Origin: Papio anubis
Taxonomy: Eukaryota; Chordata; Mammalia; Primates; Cercopithecidae
Assembly: GCF_008728515.1 (NCBI RefSeq)
Contig: NC_044985.1
Span: 83,305,392-83,369,391, forward strand
Length of the DNA stretch: 64,000 bases
Direction of reading: 5' to 3'
A program made the translations under genes and the position numbers. Under the pieces are notes generated by a model. That model saw only the letters and a program-made list of their open reading frames with translations, was not told where the DNA came from and did no database searches. Shown piece after piece: positions 46,173 to 58,808 of the stretch. How positions within the stretch are numbered: the first letter of the stretch is position 1; each line of letters starts with the position of its first letter.

Positions 46173-46319
46173 GTATATGAGATATGAAAGTGATTGGGGC
46201 TTAGCAAGCCTTGAGAAAGGGTGAGCTTAGGTTTTCTCATCTGACACAGCAGTGTATCTAATTGGTCTGTCTCATTGATGAGTGCCACAAGTAAATAAGA
46301 AGCTTATAGGGAGACTTTC

Positions 46320-46480
46320 ATCCTCCAGCAGTGCTTAAGCCATGGGCACATGGTGGGGAGTGAAACAGGGCCTTGCCTTCTTGAAGCTTACACTCTAGTG
46401 ACAGATTCAACCATTAAATAAAGACACATATATAAAGGTATGTGGTGATAGCTGCTGTGTCCCATTAGGGGAAATAACCC
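46320..46480 (+). repeat. L2 LINE fragment
   Basis: 'ccttgccttcttgaagctta' and 'cactctagtgacagattcaa' match the L2 block that encodes nothing here. The following 46490-46750 may be its continuation. Confidence 0.55.
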
Positions 46481-47345
46481 TGTTTTATTGTGGTATGCGA
46501 GATCAGGAAAGGCATCTCCAAAAAGCCAACATTTTAGAGAAACTGAAAAACAAATAGGAGTTTCCCAAGCTGCAAGAGAGCATTTCAGATGAGGCGGCAG
46601 CAGGTGTGAGGCTGGAGGCAGGAAGATCGAGACGAGATGCAGCAGGGGACGGCAGGCAGGCGTGGGACAGGGCCACACCGCACGGGAGCCTGGCTGCCCT
46701 GCCGAGGACGGTGCATTTCCCCCAGGTACAGTGAGAAGCCAACAAAGTACTTGAAGCTGAGGAATGACATTATCCTGATTTATATATATTTTTAATTATG
46801 TTGGCTACCTCCATGTGGGACATGACTGGAGAATACACATGGGGAGCCCAGTGTGATGGAACAAGCGTGGTCACTGTCACCGGGAATTCCTGGCAGCTTT
46901 CACTTCTACTCCCATCTCCAGCTGGAAAAGGGACGCCTGTATTTACCCTCTCCCCTTCGGTTTGTTGCCCCTCAAGAGGAGAGATGCCTCCTTACAGGGA
47001 GATAGCTTAAGTTAAAATACATAACTCAGACATGAAGAGGTAGGTCAGAGAGAAGTCCATTTGAGGGTGAATATTCAGAGATTATTTGTGGAGAGAGGAG
47101 TAGCTGGTGAGAAGCTCCTCCAAGGGTCTGAGGATAGAAAACCAGGGAGAAGGGAAAAGTGAATTTAACACTCTTACTGTGGATTATGATGGAATCTTTC
47201 TATAGTTATCAATAAAACTACATTAATGAGTTATTTGTTAATGAATATTGTGTTTCCCTGGAGATATTGCCCCTCCAAGACTCCCTGGGCCTTTATCTAG
47301 AGGATGTAAAAGCAGTCCTACAGGCAGGCATGCCAGTGACTTGGC
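46481..47345. other. Unassigned sequence
   Basis: Overlapping minus-strand frames at 46388-46770 share no domain. No gene. Confidence 0.4.
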
Positions 47346-47880
47346 CAGGCTATGATAGAGCAGGGCCTTGGGGTCTTCTCATGGACGTGGAGAGAGAAAG
47401 CAGCAGAGACAGCAGAAGTGTGGCATAGCCTGAAAATCGTCCCCCACAATTCATCCTTCCCTTCTTCTGTAAATAATACAGTTTGTAGCTGGGCACTCGG
47501 ACACCCAGAACACAGCCTCTATTTTCCAGCCTCTTTTGGAGTTGAATGTGGCCATGGGGCCAAGTTGTGGGTCATGGGAGGAGCAGAAGGAAAGTGTGAA
47601 GCTTCCAGATCATGCCCCAGAGGGAAGTGGCACACCCCCTTCTAGCACCTTTTTCCACCTCCAGAGGCTGAACTGTGGAAGTGATGGTAAGAACTTTGGA
47701 GGATGGGTTAGAGGCAGCATATCAGGGCTGGTGGCCCTGTAGATGGGAGGAGTCTAGTCTTTAACACTAGGAGGCCACCACACCAGACCAGGAACACTGA
47801 TGCCTGGACTAGCATGCAAGAAAGGGAGAACTTCCATCTTATTTAAGTTGTTATTTTAAGCCATATCTTAACTGATACAA
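47346..47880 (+). repeat. Possible old LTR-like repeat
   Basis: 'ggagttgaatgtggccatgg', 'cttatttaagttgttatttt' and the end 'taactgatacaa' are reminiscent of old LTR 3' ends. The match is weak and the family uncertain. Confidence 0.35.
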
Positions 47881-48300
47881 GTTGTTTCCTAGAGAGTCTC
47901 CAGGGCTTTAAACTTTTTCTGCCCACTCCCATCCTAGAGGTGTGGGGGTCAAAACAAGGGCAGACTCTTCCCACAAGAGTGAACCCTGTGAACCTTGTTC
48001 ACAGATTGGGGACTTTGGAGCCTCATGACCGACTGCGCCTTGCAGTTCAGTTATGCAGTGATTTACAAAGTGAGTCCTTATCCTTCTGTAGCTGCTTCCT
48101 TAGTTGCCGTTAATTAAAAAGTAAAACACACACATAATTTTAAACTATATATATGTTTCTAACGTTTCTTTTGAATAACAGTTTAAACACTTTTAGCGGT
48201 AGAAAATTCCAGTCAAGCTTTGGAAATCTCTGCAAACGACTTTACCAGATGGTCAAAACTGTGAAATCCATCATGTAGAGTGTAATCTCTGAGTTAAAGG
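47881..48300. other. Unassigned sequence
   Basis: No gene or repeat assigned. Confidence 0.4.
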
Positions 48301-48304
48301 ACCC

Positions 48305-48440
48305 AAGTTTTACTACCAGCCCCACAACTAACTTCAGAGTTAAGCAGCCTGAAGCACTCTGCTCCTCTGAACCTCAATTTCACATCTCCAAAAGAGGAGA
48401 AATGGTTGCAACTCTTCCAGAGAAAGGCAGTAAGGATTCT
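48305..48440 (+). repeat. MIR SINE fragment
   Basis: 'agccccacaactaacttcag' and 'ctgaacctcaatttcacatc' are decayed MIR blocks. Confidence 0.5.
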
Positions 48441-48734
48441 AGCCTCACGGAAGCTTAAGGAAAGAGTGGACATTACTGGGTACTTGGTTCATACGCCCAT
48501 CTGATGCCTGTATCCCCTTCATCACTGGCTTGATAAGTAGGTTTCTATCTGTTCTGTCTAGAGTCTACATTTCCATTGACAGGGACCTCACTATTAAGCT
48601 ACCCAGTGTATTTGATACATAAAGCGATACAAATTTGCTCAGTTAAAAGCAGCTCCTTCAGTCTGTCTCACTGCATCTTGTGGAGAAGACATGAAAGGCA
48701 GAATGGCAAGGTGAGGGAAGGTCAGACTTGCAGG

Positions 48735-48900
48735 GCAGGTGCATCTAGCCTTGAACTCTAGGTTCACCATTTATGTGATCTTGGGCAAGTCACTTCATGT
48801 CTTTAAGCCTCAATTTTCTAAATTAATAAAACACACAGCTTAGGGATTACAAATGATGAATACAAAATGGTACCTAGTCCCTACACATGGCAGTATCTTA
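48735..48900 (+). repeat. MIR SINE fragment
   Basis: 'catttatgtgatcttgggca', 'agtcacttcatgtctttaag' and 'cctcaattttctaaattaat' form the MIR core. Confidence 0.8.
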
Positions 48901-48954
48901 ATACTTGCAAGGTGATTGCTGCTGTTATTGTTACTTTTATCATTATCATCGTTA

Positions 48955-49200
48955 CAGGCATTCCAGGAACAGTATAGCTATGCTGCCCAGGTTCAAATCC
49001 CAGCTTTGCCACTCCCTAATGGTGTGAACTTGGGTAAATTACTGAACTTTTCTGTGCCACCATTTCCTCATCTGTAAATAAGGGATGATAATACATGTTT
49101 ACTGTGAGGATTAAGCATTTAAAAAGATGTAAAGCATTTGAAAAGCATTTTGCTAATGGTAAGTATGATATAAATATTAGCTTCTGTTATTACGAAGCAG
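48955..49200 (+). repeat. MIR SINE, nearly complete
   Basis: 'gttcaaatcccagctttgcc', 'gaacttgggtaaattactga', 'catttcctcatctgtaaata' and 'ataaatattagcttctgtta' are in full MIR order. One of the best-preserved MIRs in the window. Confidence 0.9.
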
Positions 49201-49975
49201 TAATAATATACAGAATAAGAGGGCTCTCTGGGAAGTGAGCTGACCGCTTTACATGTTCTAAAATAAAATTAGGCTTAACTGATTTGGAAAAATAATTACA
49301 CAGAGTCAACTCTCAACTGTATAGTAAAACCAAGAGGATTGTGAATATGGGTATATGGGAACAGTGACTAAAAGAAAAGTCTTATACTTGTCTTTTATAA
49401 TAAATTTACTTCTCTAAATATGCATTTCATTGGGGTAATATGAGGAGTCCTCGACATGAACAGTAGTACAGGTAATGGGAGACAATCTGGATTTAAAGGG
49501 GATAGGTGAAAATGTGATTAAGCTTGTCAGACATACTTTAAATAAAATGATAGAACAATTTTATTTAAGAATCTTCTTAATTTATTTACGAATCTTTTCT
49601 TCAATGCTGACTAAGCTAACACTTCAGGAGAAGGTGTGAGTGAAAGGGCGTGGGGGTGGGAGCCTGGCATCCTCCTCTCTGGGCCATGTTCTTTCACCAG
49701 CCAGAGGGATGACTAAAGAGTTTCATTTCACATTTTGAGCCTCAATTTCCTCAACTGCAAAACACAGTGACTTAATTAGAAGAACTCTAAGAGCCTTACA
49801 ATTTTTCACTCTCTAAAGTCCTATGTTAACCTGGCCAAATACACATTAGCAGGCAAGCAGCACTCCCTAGTTTTAAGGATAACTTTCCTAAATCTCCCAT
49901 TTCATGTTCTACTATATAGCCTCAATATGTTGATTAGAATATTTTATTGTAGATCTACAAAGGAAAGGAGGTTGT
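49201..49975. other. Unassigned sequence with a MIR-like scrap
   Basis: About 49735-49830 ('gagcctcaatttcctcaact') is MIR-like. No gene. Confidence 0.4.
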
Positions 49976-49979
49976 ATCT

Positions 49980-50390
49980 GTCACAATAGGTTAGGTTATG
50001 CTGCAGTAACAAATAATTCCAAATATCTCCGTGACTTTCAACAACTCAGTTTTATTTTTACCCATGTTGCACATGCATCCAGGGTCAGCTGCGACCCTGT
50101 TCCATGTCCTCTTCCTTCCAAAGCCCAGACTGATGGTGCAGTCTCCATCTGGACATGGCTATTCTTCTGGCAGAGGGAAAGAGGAATTTCAAACCAGAAG
50201 CTGTCTCTCGAAACGACTGCATGAAAGTCACACACATCACTTCTGCCCACATTATATTGGCCAAAGTGAATCACATGGTTTCTCCTGACTTCAACAAGCA
50301 GAGCATGAATAATCTAACCTCCCACAAAGAACATGACAAGGAGAGAAAATAGAATAATTGGCAAACACTAATGCAATCTACTACAGAGGT
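49980..50390 (+). repeat. Old LTR-like repeat, family uncertain
   Basis: 'aggttatgctgcagtaacaa', 'gcatccagggtcagctgcga', 'ctgatggtgcagtctccatc' and 'ttggccaaagtgaatcacat' belong to a common ancient primate repeat that I recognise but cannot name. Frames on both strands inside it are not genes. Confidence 0.55.
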
Positions 50391-51545
50391 CAATGGAGAA
50401 TTTACCTCCTAAACTGGAAAATGAATTGTGCCTAAAAGGAAGGAAGAAGAACCTCCTCTTTGTTGAGGGGAAAAGTCCATAACACAGGAGTGCTTGGACC
50501 CAAGTACACAAATATAAGAACCGTTCTAGGAAAACATGAGCTGGGGAAGCAGTTTCTCTTTGCTATTTTGTGAGGAAATAAATGCCAAACAAATAGGAAA
50601 AAAAAATCCAAGGAGAGGGGTGCCGCTAGAGATGGGGAGAGAGTTAGGAGCTTGGGGAAACCCAGTCTTGGAGAGATGACACCATTTTCTGCAGCTCCAG
50701 GCGGTTCCAGCTAATGATGGCGTGTAAGCAGAATGTGAATGCAAAGGATGCCAGAAAGTACATAAAAGGCAGAGGAAGAAGGATCAACATGTTTTGCTGC
50801 CATTTCCAGGAAAGGGATGGTGTCCCCAGCAGCCTCCCACAGTAGATGACCAGAAAAAAAGCAAACACAAATAACACTCATTGAAAATCCGAGTCCTGAC
50901 TACTGTGTTTCACTGCACATCCTCCCTCAAATCCTGGCTGCAAACCAGCCCAGCCACTTGAAGCAGTGTTGGCAGCTTGCTCTCTCTTGGCACGGAGTAT
51001 GCATGGCAGCTGGATGGCTTGTAGTCAGTGTAGTTTTGCAGCTGGTGGTGGTAGCAATTGGCAAAAACTAACTGTCCAGATGGGCATTAAATTTTCTTTA
51101 ATGTTTATAATATGTCAAAAGAGAATAATCCTATGTCAAAGTGGCTTAGAAGAACTTTTACTCAGGAGCTTACAGAAATTCCTTTTTGACAAAATGGAGG
51201 TTGCTTTATTTCAATTCCATATGTGAGTCTTATTCCTTAGTTAATTTGGGGTGCTCCCCCACAGTGGAATATCCTTGGCTGAAGGGGGTTGGGGAAGTCT
51301 CCAACCTATTCCCTTTCTTGGGTTCTCCACAATTTGTTGATCACTAGCCAACATTCAGCAATACAGGCACAGGGTGTGAGCTGAGGGTCCAAAAGGAAAA
51401 TAATGTTTTATTCTGGAATTTTTATGATCCTCAGAGGGACCTGTACCATTCAGGTAACATTATAAAATTAGGAGGGAAGTAATAACTATGTTGTATAGAG
51501 GAAAGAGAACTGGAAAAAACAAACATTTTCCGACATATAAAACAG
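50391..51545. other. Unassigned sequence
   Basis: No gene; the overlapping minus-strand frames at 50526-50877 show only generic hydrophobic stretches. Confidence 0.4.
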
Positions 51546-52340
51546 GCAAGGGTTTAATATATGAAATATTTATTTAAAATTGCTATAAATAAATGAGAAA
51601 AACAAATAGCTTATTTTAAAAACACGCTCAGGGTATGAATATGCAATTCACAGAATTGGAGATTCAGATGCCCTGTATAGTTAGAAATGATGATAAAACT
51701 CATTAGTAGTCAGGAAAAAGCAAGAGGCCATTCCCACCAAAAATAAAAAAAGAATTGGGGAAACAAGGATGCTCATACTTCACACACTGCTGGGGTGATT
51801 GTAATCAGTATAGCCACTTCGGAGGATAATTTCTTAGTGTCCGTAAATTTAAAATGCACACACCCCATGACCCAGCAAATCCTTCCCTCCCACTGGCTAC
51901 CCATGCAAAACCATTCACAAGTATACAAGAAGTCTATGTATTGATATCCATAACAGCTGTACAACTCAAAGTAAGGTTCTTGTACTAGCATATGCATCCC
52001 CTGAAAGCTTGTAGGAAATGGGGTGGGGGTTTCACTTCAGAATGAATTAATCAGAGTATGTGGAGATGGGTCCCAAAAATCTATTTTAAAAAGCCCCTCA
52101 GGGGATTCTGATGCTCACAAAACTTTGAGAAACATTGTGTCAAAACACTGTTTGTACTGGAGGGAAAATGAAAACAAGCTAACTGTCCATCATCTACCAC
52201 TGCTTACCATATTACAAAAAATTAACCAAGAGTTTAAAAGAATGGGGTAGATATGTGTGGATCCAGAAAGACACTGAAGAACAAAATCTACAGTATAATA
52301 TTTTTTTTTAAAAAAACTACAAAACAAAGCCATACGTTTT
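51546..52340 (+). repeat. Old L1 3' end, split by a MER5-like element
   Basis: Blocks such as 'catgacccagcaaatccttc', 'acacactgctggggtgattg' and 'catcatctaccactgcttac' follow an old L1M ORF2/3' end. The hAT-type insert at about 51960-52140 divides it. Confidence 0.6.
51960..52140 (+). repeat. MER5A-like hAT nonautonomous transposon
   Basis: 'ttgtactagcatatgcatcc', 'aaagcccctcaggggattct', 'gatgctcacaaaactttgag' and 'aaacattgtg' follow the MER5 order. Confidence 0.6.
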
Positions 52341-52371
52341 AAACCTACATTTCTACATGTAAATCTGTGTA

Positions 52372-52418
52372 TGTGTGTGTAATAGATATACACACACACA
52401 TATGTATGTGTGTGTGCA
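52372..52418. repeat. TG/CA-rich simple repeat
   Basis: Short TG and CA runs around 'atagatatacacacacacat'; imperfect. Confidence 0.85.
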
Positions 52419-52599
52419 GCATTCATCAAAAAGCCCAGAGTAGATATACCAGTTGATAAATGTGCTTAATCCTGGTGAAAATACTGGGATTAGGATGGTG
52501 GTCAAGGAAAACTATGGCTTTTTCCTTATCACTTGATTTTTAGTAACAAGAATTCATATGGGTATTATTTGTGAAAACATTTGTCTTCCTTTTTTTTTT

Positions 52600-52800
52600 T
52601 TTTATTTTAAGAAAGTGCACTCCCTGTGAGTTAGGAGATTTGGATTCTAGACCACCCAGCTGTGTTACCTGGGGGGTCCCAGCCTCCATGACTTCAGATT
52701 CCTAACCTGCCAAACAGAGGAATTAGGCCAGTTAACCCCAAAGTCCTTTTATTCAGCTGTATCATGCTATGATTCTTCCAAGAGTCTTGGTGTGAAAGTC
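52600..52800 (+). repeat. MIR-like SINE
   Basis: 'gagttaggagatttggattc', 'ccacccagctgtgttacctg', 'cccaaagtccttttattcag' and 'ctatgattct' are in MIR order. Confidence 0.6.
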
Positions 52801-54930
52801 AGATCACTTAACAAACCTAACCAAAGCAATAAACAGAAACATGTATGTGTATATCTAAATCTATGCCTGTATCGGTCCTTTGAAGAAATAGTTAATAATG
52901 ATAATACTTCCGCATGTCACCATAGGACAAATGACTTGCATGAGATACCCTGCCTTTAAATACTGCTGTGGCTATGAGAAGCTCTTTATTTTTAAAGTAA
53001 ACATTTAGAAATCTGATAAAACAAATTGTTTCTCAAAGTTTTCTAGGGATTTGAATTTAAATGAACCTTTAGGTCCCTAGTTTCAGTAGCATCAGTATGT
53101 GAACATAAACAACATGGCCACCCCATCCTAGCCGAATGCACGGGCCCAGACAATAGTCATGCATGCGGACAGCTTGTCATTGTATTGGGCATATAGATGG
53201 TGTCAGGCCAAAGAGCTCTAATGACAGCATCATGCTTTGATTCTAACAGGAAAAGTAGGGATTTATGTCGATCACTCTGTTTATCTTCAATATTACATAC
53301 CACCTTTGAAAACTGAAAAGGATTAGTAACTTGTTTCATGTATGAATCTGGATTTGTTTTGACCAAGATATAGAGAAATCTGAATAAACCAGAATTCTGG
53401 GGGTGGAGCGGGGGAGTCATAAGAAAGAACCTTGACTAAATCAGAGCTGAAGAGAAAAAAAAAACTCTACTGAAAAACAAACAGTAAGGCAAAGCTAATT
53501 ACAAAGTTCAGGCAACCCAACTGTTTCCCATAGCAGAGAGAAAGTTCTGCTTTCTTGATCGTATGCAGTATTCAAACATCGCAGTTAACTGGAAAGAGGC
53601 TCAGAGACTATTGGCAACCCTGTCATTTACAACCAGTTAATGATAAATTTGGGACTGAAATCTACTTTTCCTGTCCCTTAGGCCAGGGCTCCTTCCGGAG
53701 TGTAAAACAAACAAACACAAATGACTTCAACACCTTGTATATAAGTGGGTGAGTCAGTCCAATTTTATAAACAAATTATTTTGAAAGACAGAGTTAAACA
53801 CTTTTTATTGTATATCTTTAAAATGAATTTTTAAAAGATATATGGGGAAACATTCTTTTAAAAATGCAAATGCAATATACCCTCTATTTAGAATTTAGTA
53901 ATTCTGGGTATGGTATAATTTTCTATCTTTTTTAAAAGAATTAAATGATACTGTGTGTTGGTTTCCTCCATGAGTCACCCCGGATCCATTCTATGGATTG
54001 CTCCGCCCTGCTCTGGTTCCTGGATGTCGACCTCGCAACAGCACTTGTCTTTAGGCTTGGTTGCATTTGTCCACTGGGAATAAGGGAAGGAGAGATTAGT
54101 GTTTGGAAGAGAAAGAGTGGTTGGGGCATTACCCCTCTCCACTCAACTCCCATTCCTCTCCCTGCTTCACTGTCTGGCTGACAGTAGCTACCTGGCAGCT
54201 CTCTCCTAAGGCTTCAGGTTCTCTGGCTTCTGGTGACAGTGGTCCCTAAGTCACTCGCTCTCACTTACTGATGCCTTTGACCCAGCCCACGCCTCTGTAA
54301 GTAGTCCCTTCACTACTCTGTTTTTCAGTTAATCCTTTGAATACTCCAGCAGTTTCTTGCCACGACCCTGACTGCTCCCTGCACAGAGTAAGAAGCCTGC
54401 AGGTATCCATGAATATGCTGGTGTAATGACAGCAACTAGTAAATGAAGGCTCATGCCACCCCTAAATAAATCCCAGCCAGGGCCACATCAGGTCCTGCAC
54501 AACCCAGGTCTGCCTTTCTGCATGCTCTGCCCCTGTTGGCAGAGGCAATCTACCATGGACCTGAGCGTGCTGCCTATTCTCACTGTGTATGTTGAAAATG
54601 CAACACTCCGGCCGCCCTTGACCCAGGCTGGTTGGATGAGATTACATCTCTCTCCAGGACAAAAAGAGCAGTCTTGCTTACCACTTGCCATAAATAGAGC
54701 AGTGGGTTCCTGATCTCGACGTTTCTCAGGTGGACACATCTCACTGAGTACATGCCACCCACCTGGCCCGTCTGTGTTGCCCTCCTGGGACTTTGGAGAC
54801 AAAGGAAACTGAGGAAAACCTGATGCTAAATATTGCTGGCTGTGCTATGAGCCTAACCCAGGAGGCTCATGTCATCTTCTGGTATCCATGAAATAGTAAC
54901 AGGCTAATTTATGAGCCTGTAAATAGGGTA
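52801..54930. other. Unassigned, mostly unique sequence
   Basis: 2.1 kb without a recognisable gene. Frames at 53157-53420 and 54453-54802 are short and domain-free. Confidence 0.4.
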
Positions 54931-55192
54931 AAATCCCAAACCCCAACATCTTCATCCACTACACCCCAGCCATGCTGGCTTCCTGTCCTGGGTCCTGTCT
55001 TCAGGATTTTGCACTTGCTGTGACTTTCATGTGGGATGCTCTGTCCCAAGTCTTCACATGTCTGTTTGGACTTTTCTCAAGCCTCAGGTCACTTACCTCC
55101 TCAGAAGCCACCCTCACCACCTGATCAAAAGTTGTTCTATTTTATTTTCTTCTTAACATTGTTTACTATCTCACATTATCTTTCAGTTGTTT

Positions 55193-55742
55193 GTTTAATG
55201 CAGGGGTGTCCAATCTTTTGGCTTCCCTGGGCCACATTGAAAGAAGAAGAATTGTCTTGGGACACACATAAAATACATTAACACTAACGATAGCCAATGA
55301 GAAAAAAAAAAAAAACTTGTAACATTTTCAGAAAGTTTACAAATTTGTGGCCAGGTGGGGTGGCTCACGACTAAAATCCCAGCACTTTGGGAGGCCGAGG
55401 TGGGTAGATCACGAGGTCAGGAGTTTGAGACCAGCATGGCCAATCTTGAAACCCCATCTCTACTAAAAATACAAAAATTAGCCAAGCATGGTGGTGGGCG
55501 CCTGTAGTCCCAGCTACTCGGGAGGCTGAGGCAGGAGAATCACTTGAACCTGGGAGGTAGAGGTTGCAGTGAGCCGAGACCTCGCCATTGCACTCCAGCC
55601 TGGGCAACAAGAGTAAAACTCCATCTCAAAAAAAAAAAAAAAGAAAGAAAGAAAGTTTACAAATTTATATTGGGCTGCATTCAAAGCAATTCTGGGCCGC
55701 GTGCATCCCACAGGCCACGGGCTGGACAAACTCGCTTTAATG
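55193..55742 (+). mobile_element. hAT nonautonomous DNA transposon carrying an Alu
   Basis: Termini caggggtgtccaat (55201) and ggctggacaaactcg (ends 55734) are imperfect inverted repeats. The 8-bp flanks gtttaatg (55193-55200) and ctttaatg (55735-55742) match at 7 of 8, the hAT duplication length. It sits in L2 and is itself split by the Alu at 55349-55650. The family name is not certain. Confidence 0.75.
55331..55666 (+). mobile_element. AluS-like element with perfect target duplications
   Basis: The body is 55349-55650, with both monomers and a (GAAA)n-ended tail. The 16-mer gaaagtttacaaattt flanks it exactly at 55331-55346 and 55651-55666. The 'gaatcacttgaacctgggag' block is AluS-like. 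Confidence 0.95.
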
Positions 55743-55899
55743 CTTATCTTTTACCTGCTGAAAAAGAAGTTCTAGGAAAACTGAGGTCTCTTCTGTCTTA
55801 TTCTCTGCTGTCTCTCCAGAGCTTAGACGTTGTTGGTCCAGTAAAACAACACAAATGGATATTTAACAAGTGAATGAATAAGTACCTAAATGAATGAGT

Positions 55900-57065
55900 T
55901 TTTGCAATGTTACACTTTATTGTGTGACAGTATACACTCTTTCGGGTGCCTCATCTGTACAATGGCAATAAGAAACTGATCTGCCTATGTCATATATATT
56001 ATATCACATATAAAGTCATATCTATCATATAATTGTACATTTATATATAATAGCATCTTTCACCTTATAGGTTATCTATAACAATCAAATGAGATAAGGT
56101 AATACTATCCTGAAAACTGCAAGGACAACATCATTCCTGTAAGATACAAGGTTCAGTGTTAACATAAAAGCACACATTTGGGGTCAATCTTAACATTTTT
56201 GCTTTGTAACATCACTTAGAGAAATCACATAATTGTCCTGAGATGCATGTTCAATGCAGTCAATTAAACAGGGAGTTATAAAAAAGTGAAGGAGTGAAAG
56301 AGACATTTCTCAATACATCTAGTTCTAAGTAACACCGCATTACTGTCTTCTGACCGAAAAGCAGTGCTCAGGGCCCATCCGGTTCTAAGTCACTACAATT
56401 ACAGAGACGTCATGCAGAGATGACAATGCTCCAGTGATTTTCAGGGTTTCACCCTTACTAATGAGGTAGATTCCACAGACCATGCAGGAAAACCAGGCTC
56501 CTTGCTGGAGGCTCCAGGGCCTCTGAGCATTCACCCTGTCCTCTCTCGCAGCATGACTTGTAGTGTGCACCAAGTTTTGCAGAGCATCTTACAATGTGGG
56601 TGATTTGCATTCTCCCAAAACACATCTGATATAATATTACAAGGGTGGGAGGTGACAGGGGGCTCCCTGTCTTAAATATTTTTGTGTAGCCGCCACCATC
56701 TGGAGGTTCACTGGGGATCTTCATCGAAGAAATAATGAAGCCTTTCTCAGCCTCCTCCCAGCTCCCTGCTCACCTTTCCCCAAGCTCCCACTTACCCACC
56801 TGTGTTTCCTGCCTGGATCTGCCGGAGCTCTCACTTGTTTCTGCTAGTCTTGTCCAGGGATGAGATAACTTGGGGATTTGAATGCAGAGACCGTTTTGTA
56901 GGAAAGAACCTCTGCCTCTATTCAATGCCAAGAAGAAAAATCTCAAAATTTCTGGCAGCAGCGGCTTTATAAACTGTAAGGATTTACAGTCAGACTGGTG
57001 AAATCCCTGTGAAATTTTGAAGTAAATTATGTCTAAGAGAAGTTTCCTCATCTGTCAAATGACAA
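55900..57065. other. Unassigned sequence
   Basis: An AT-rich run of TATAT and CATAT lies at 55990-56050. No gene or repeat assigned. Confidence 0.4.
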
Positions 57066-57080
57066 TGTTGGAATATTTTA

Positions 57081-57110
57081 TGGATTGATTGATTGATTGA
57101 TTGATTGATT
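57081..57110. repeat. (TGAT)n microsatellite in an Alu tail
   Basis: About seven GATT units sit where the poly(A) tail of the adjoining minus-strand Alu should be, so the tail has evolved into a tetranucleotide repeat. Confidence 0.9.
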
Positions 57111-57393
57111 TGAGATGGAGTCTCACTCTGTCACCCAGGCTGGAGTGAAGTGGCATGATCTTGGCTCACTGCAGCTTCTGCCTCCTGGGTTCTATCGATT
57201 CTCCTGCCTCAGCCTCCTGAGTAGCTGGGATTACAGACACCTGCCACAACGCCTGGCTAATTTTTATATTTTTAGTAGATATGGTGTTTCACCATGTTGT
57301 CCAGGCTGCTCTCGAACTCCTGACCTCAAGTGATCCACCTGCTTCGGCCTCCCAAAGTATTGGGATTACAGGCATGAGCCACCGCACCTGGCC
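57111..57393 (-). mobile_element. AluS-like element
   Basis: Both monomers are present on the minus strand ('ctcgaactcctgacctcaag', 'gagtagctgggattacagac'). A probable duplication ggaatattt flanks it at about 57070-57078 and 57395-57403. Confidence 0.92.
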
Positions 57394-57399
57394 TGGAAT

Positions 57400-57685
57400 A
57401 TTTATTTAACAAATATTGTCCTGGCACGTACTGTGCACTAGACACTCTCCAAAGGGATACACATTGCTAAAACATGGCTAAGTTACTAAAACACTACCAA
57501 ATTACTAAAACATTACTTTGTTTAATACTCACAAGGCAAGCACTATTATTATCCCCATTCTGCCGATGAAAAAAATTGAGGCACAGAAAAGTGAAGTAAC
57601 CTGCCCAAAATCATGCAGATGACAAAGCAGCAGGCCTGGACTCTGGACCCAGGAAGCCTGGCTCTGGGGCCATCTGTTAGTCTTT
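57400..57685 (-). repeat. MIR SINE
   Basis: 'cgtactgtgcactagacact', 'aatactcacaaggcaagcac', 'attatccccattctgccgat' and 'gaagtaacctgcccaaaatc' are reverse MIR blocks. Confidence 0.8.
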
Positions 57686-58330
57686 GTACCATGCTGCCAC
57701 TTAGACTATCACCAAAGTCATATGCTGTGCTAACATTCATGATTCAGCTCCCCAAAAGCCTTCATTTTGGTCACACTGGAACATGAATACTCATAAAGTA
57801 CAGTGGTTTATTTGGTCAGATTCTCTCTACTTCCTACCTTATAAGTCACTTTCTGAGTAAGTGCAGGACTCAGGACTCTCCTGTGAAATGCCTGGAGAGG
57901 TATTAAAAGCTGCCTCTTCCCCGAGTCCAGCGAAATCGGAGGACTCTGGCCATTTACTGGAGCAGAATTACTAGAATTTGTAAAGAAAATGTACACAGTG
58001 CCCCTAGGCATGTGAAACCTGGAATCCAGATGAGCTTTCTGTTGTGACTACTCTGCACAAATAGGACCTTTCAAGACCCTGTGTCATGTGCCCCAGCTCT
58101 CCTCCTGCACCCGCTTCCCTACTCCCCCTGACCCAGGCATTCAGACCTGCCTAGGCCCAGCCCCAAAGACTTCCCTGACCTTCGCACACAGCCATTCTGA
58201 AGCTTTCTCAAGTCATCTAAGTACAGACTTAGTGGTCTGAGTGCCTCATAGTAGACGTCAGTGTCACTCATGGGTAAACAGCCCACACCTAGGACCTGAG
58301 CATGTGGGCCTTCTTTCTCCCGTCTCAAGA
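57686..58330. other. Unassigned sequence
   Basis: No gene or repeat assigned. Confidence 0.4.
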
Positions 58331-58399
58331 TCGGCAAGGGGGAATTCAGTCCCAAAATAGTCAACATACAAAATAACATGAGGAGGGATGAACAGGCAG

Positions 58400-58715
58400 T
58401 GCACACAGGATTTTTAGGTCAGTGAAACCATTATGTAAGATACTGTATTGGTGGCTGCATACCATTATGCATTTGTCAAAACCCATGGACTGTATAACAC
58501 CAAGAGTGAACCCGAATGTTAATGATGAACTTGAAATGATGATGTGTCAATGTAGGTTCATCAATTGTAACAAAGTACCACTCTGTGGGGGGAATGTTGA
58601 CAGTGGGGTAGGCTGGCAGAGGGGAGCAAGAAGTATATGGGAACTCTGTACTTAGTGCTCAATTTTGCTGCAAACCTACAACTGCTCTAAAAAATAAAGT
58701 CTGTTACAAAATAGT
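58400..58715 (+). repeat. Old L1 3' UTR (L1M-type)
   Basis: 'gactgtataacaccaagagt', 'tgatgtgtcaatgtaggttc', 'atcaattgtaacaaagtacc' and 'actgctctaaaaaataaagt' form a well-known L1M 3' end. Confidence 0.8.
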
Positions 58716-58808
58716 AGTAATAATATGGACCTTTACTTCAGCCTTGTAAAAGGAGGCAGAAAGGAAATCCTAGCCTGAAACTACTACCATGTGGCATTGC
58801 TTTTTTGT

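Larger units (their letters stand above)
54935..55895 (+). repeat. L2 LINE, interrupted by a hAT element
   Basis: 'ccatgctggcttcctgtcct', 'actttcatgtgggatgctct', 'tcaggtcacttacctcctca' and 'gaagccaccctcaccacctg' on the left, and 'cagagcttagacgttgttgg' plus 'gtgaatgaataag' on the right, are one L2 split at 55200/55743. Confidence 0.7.
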
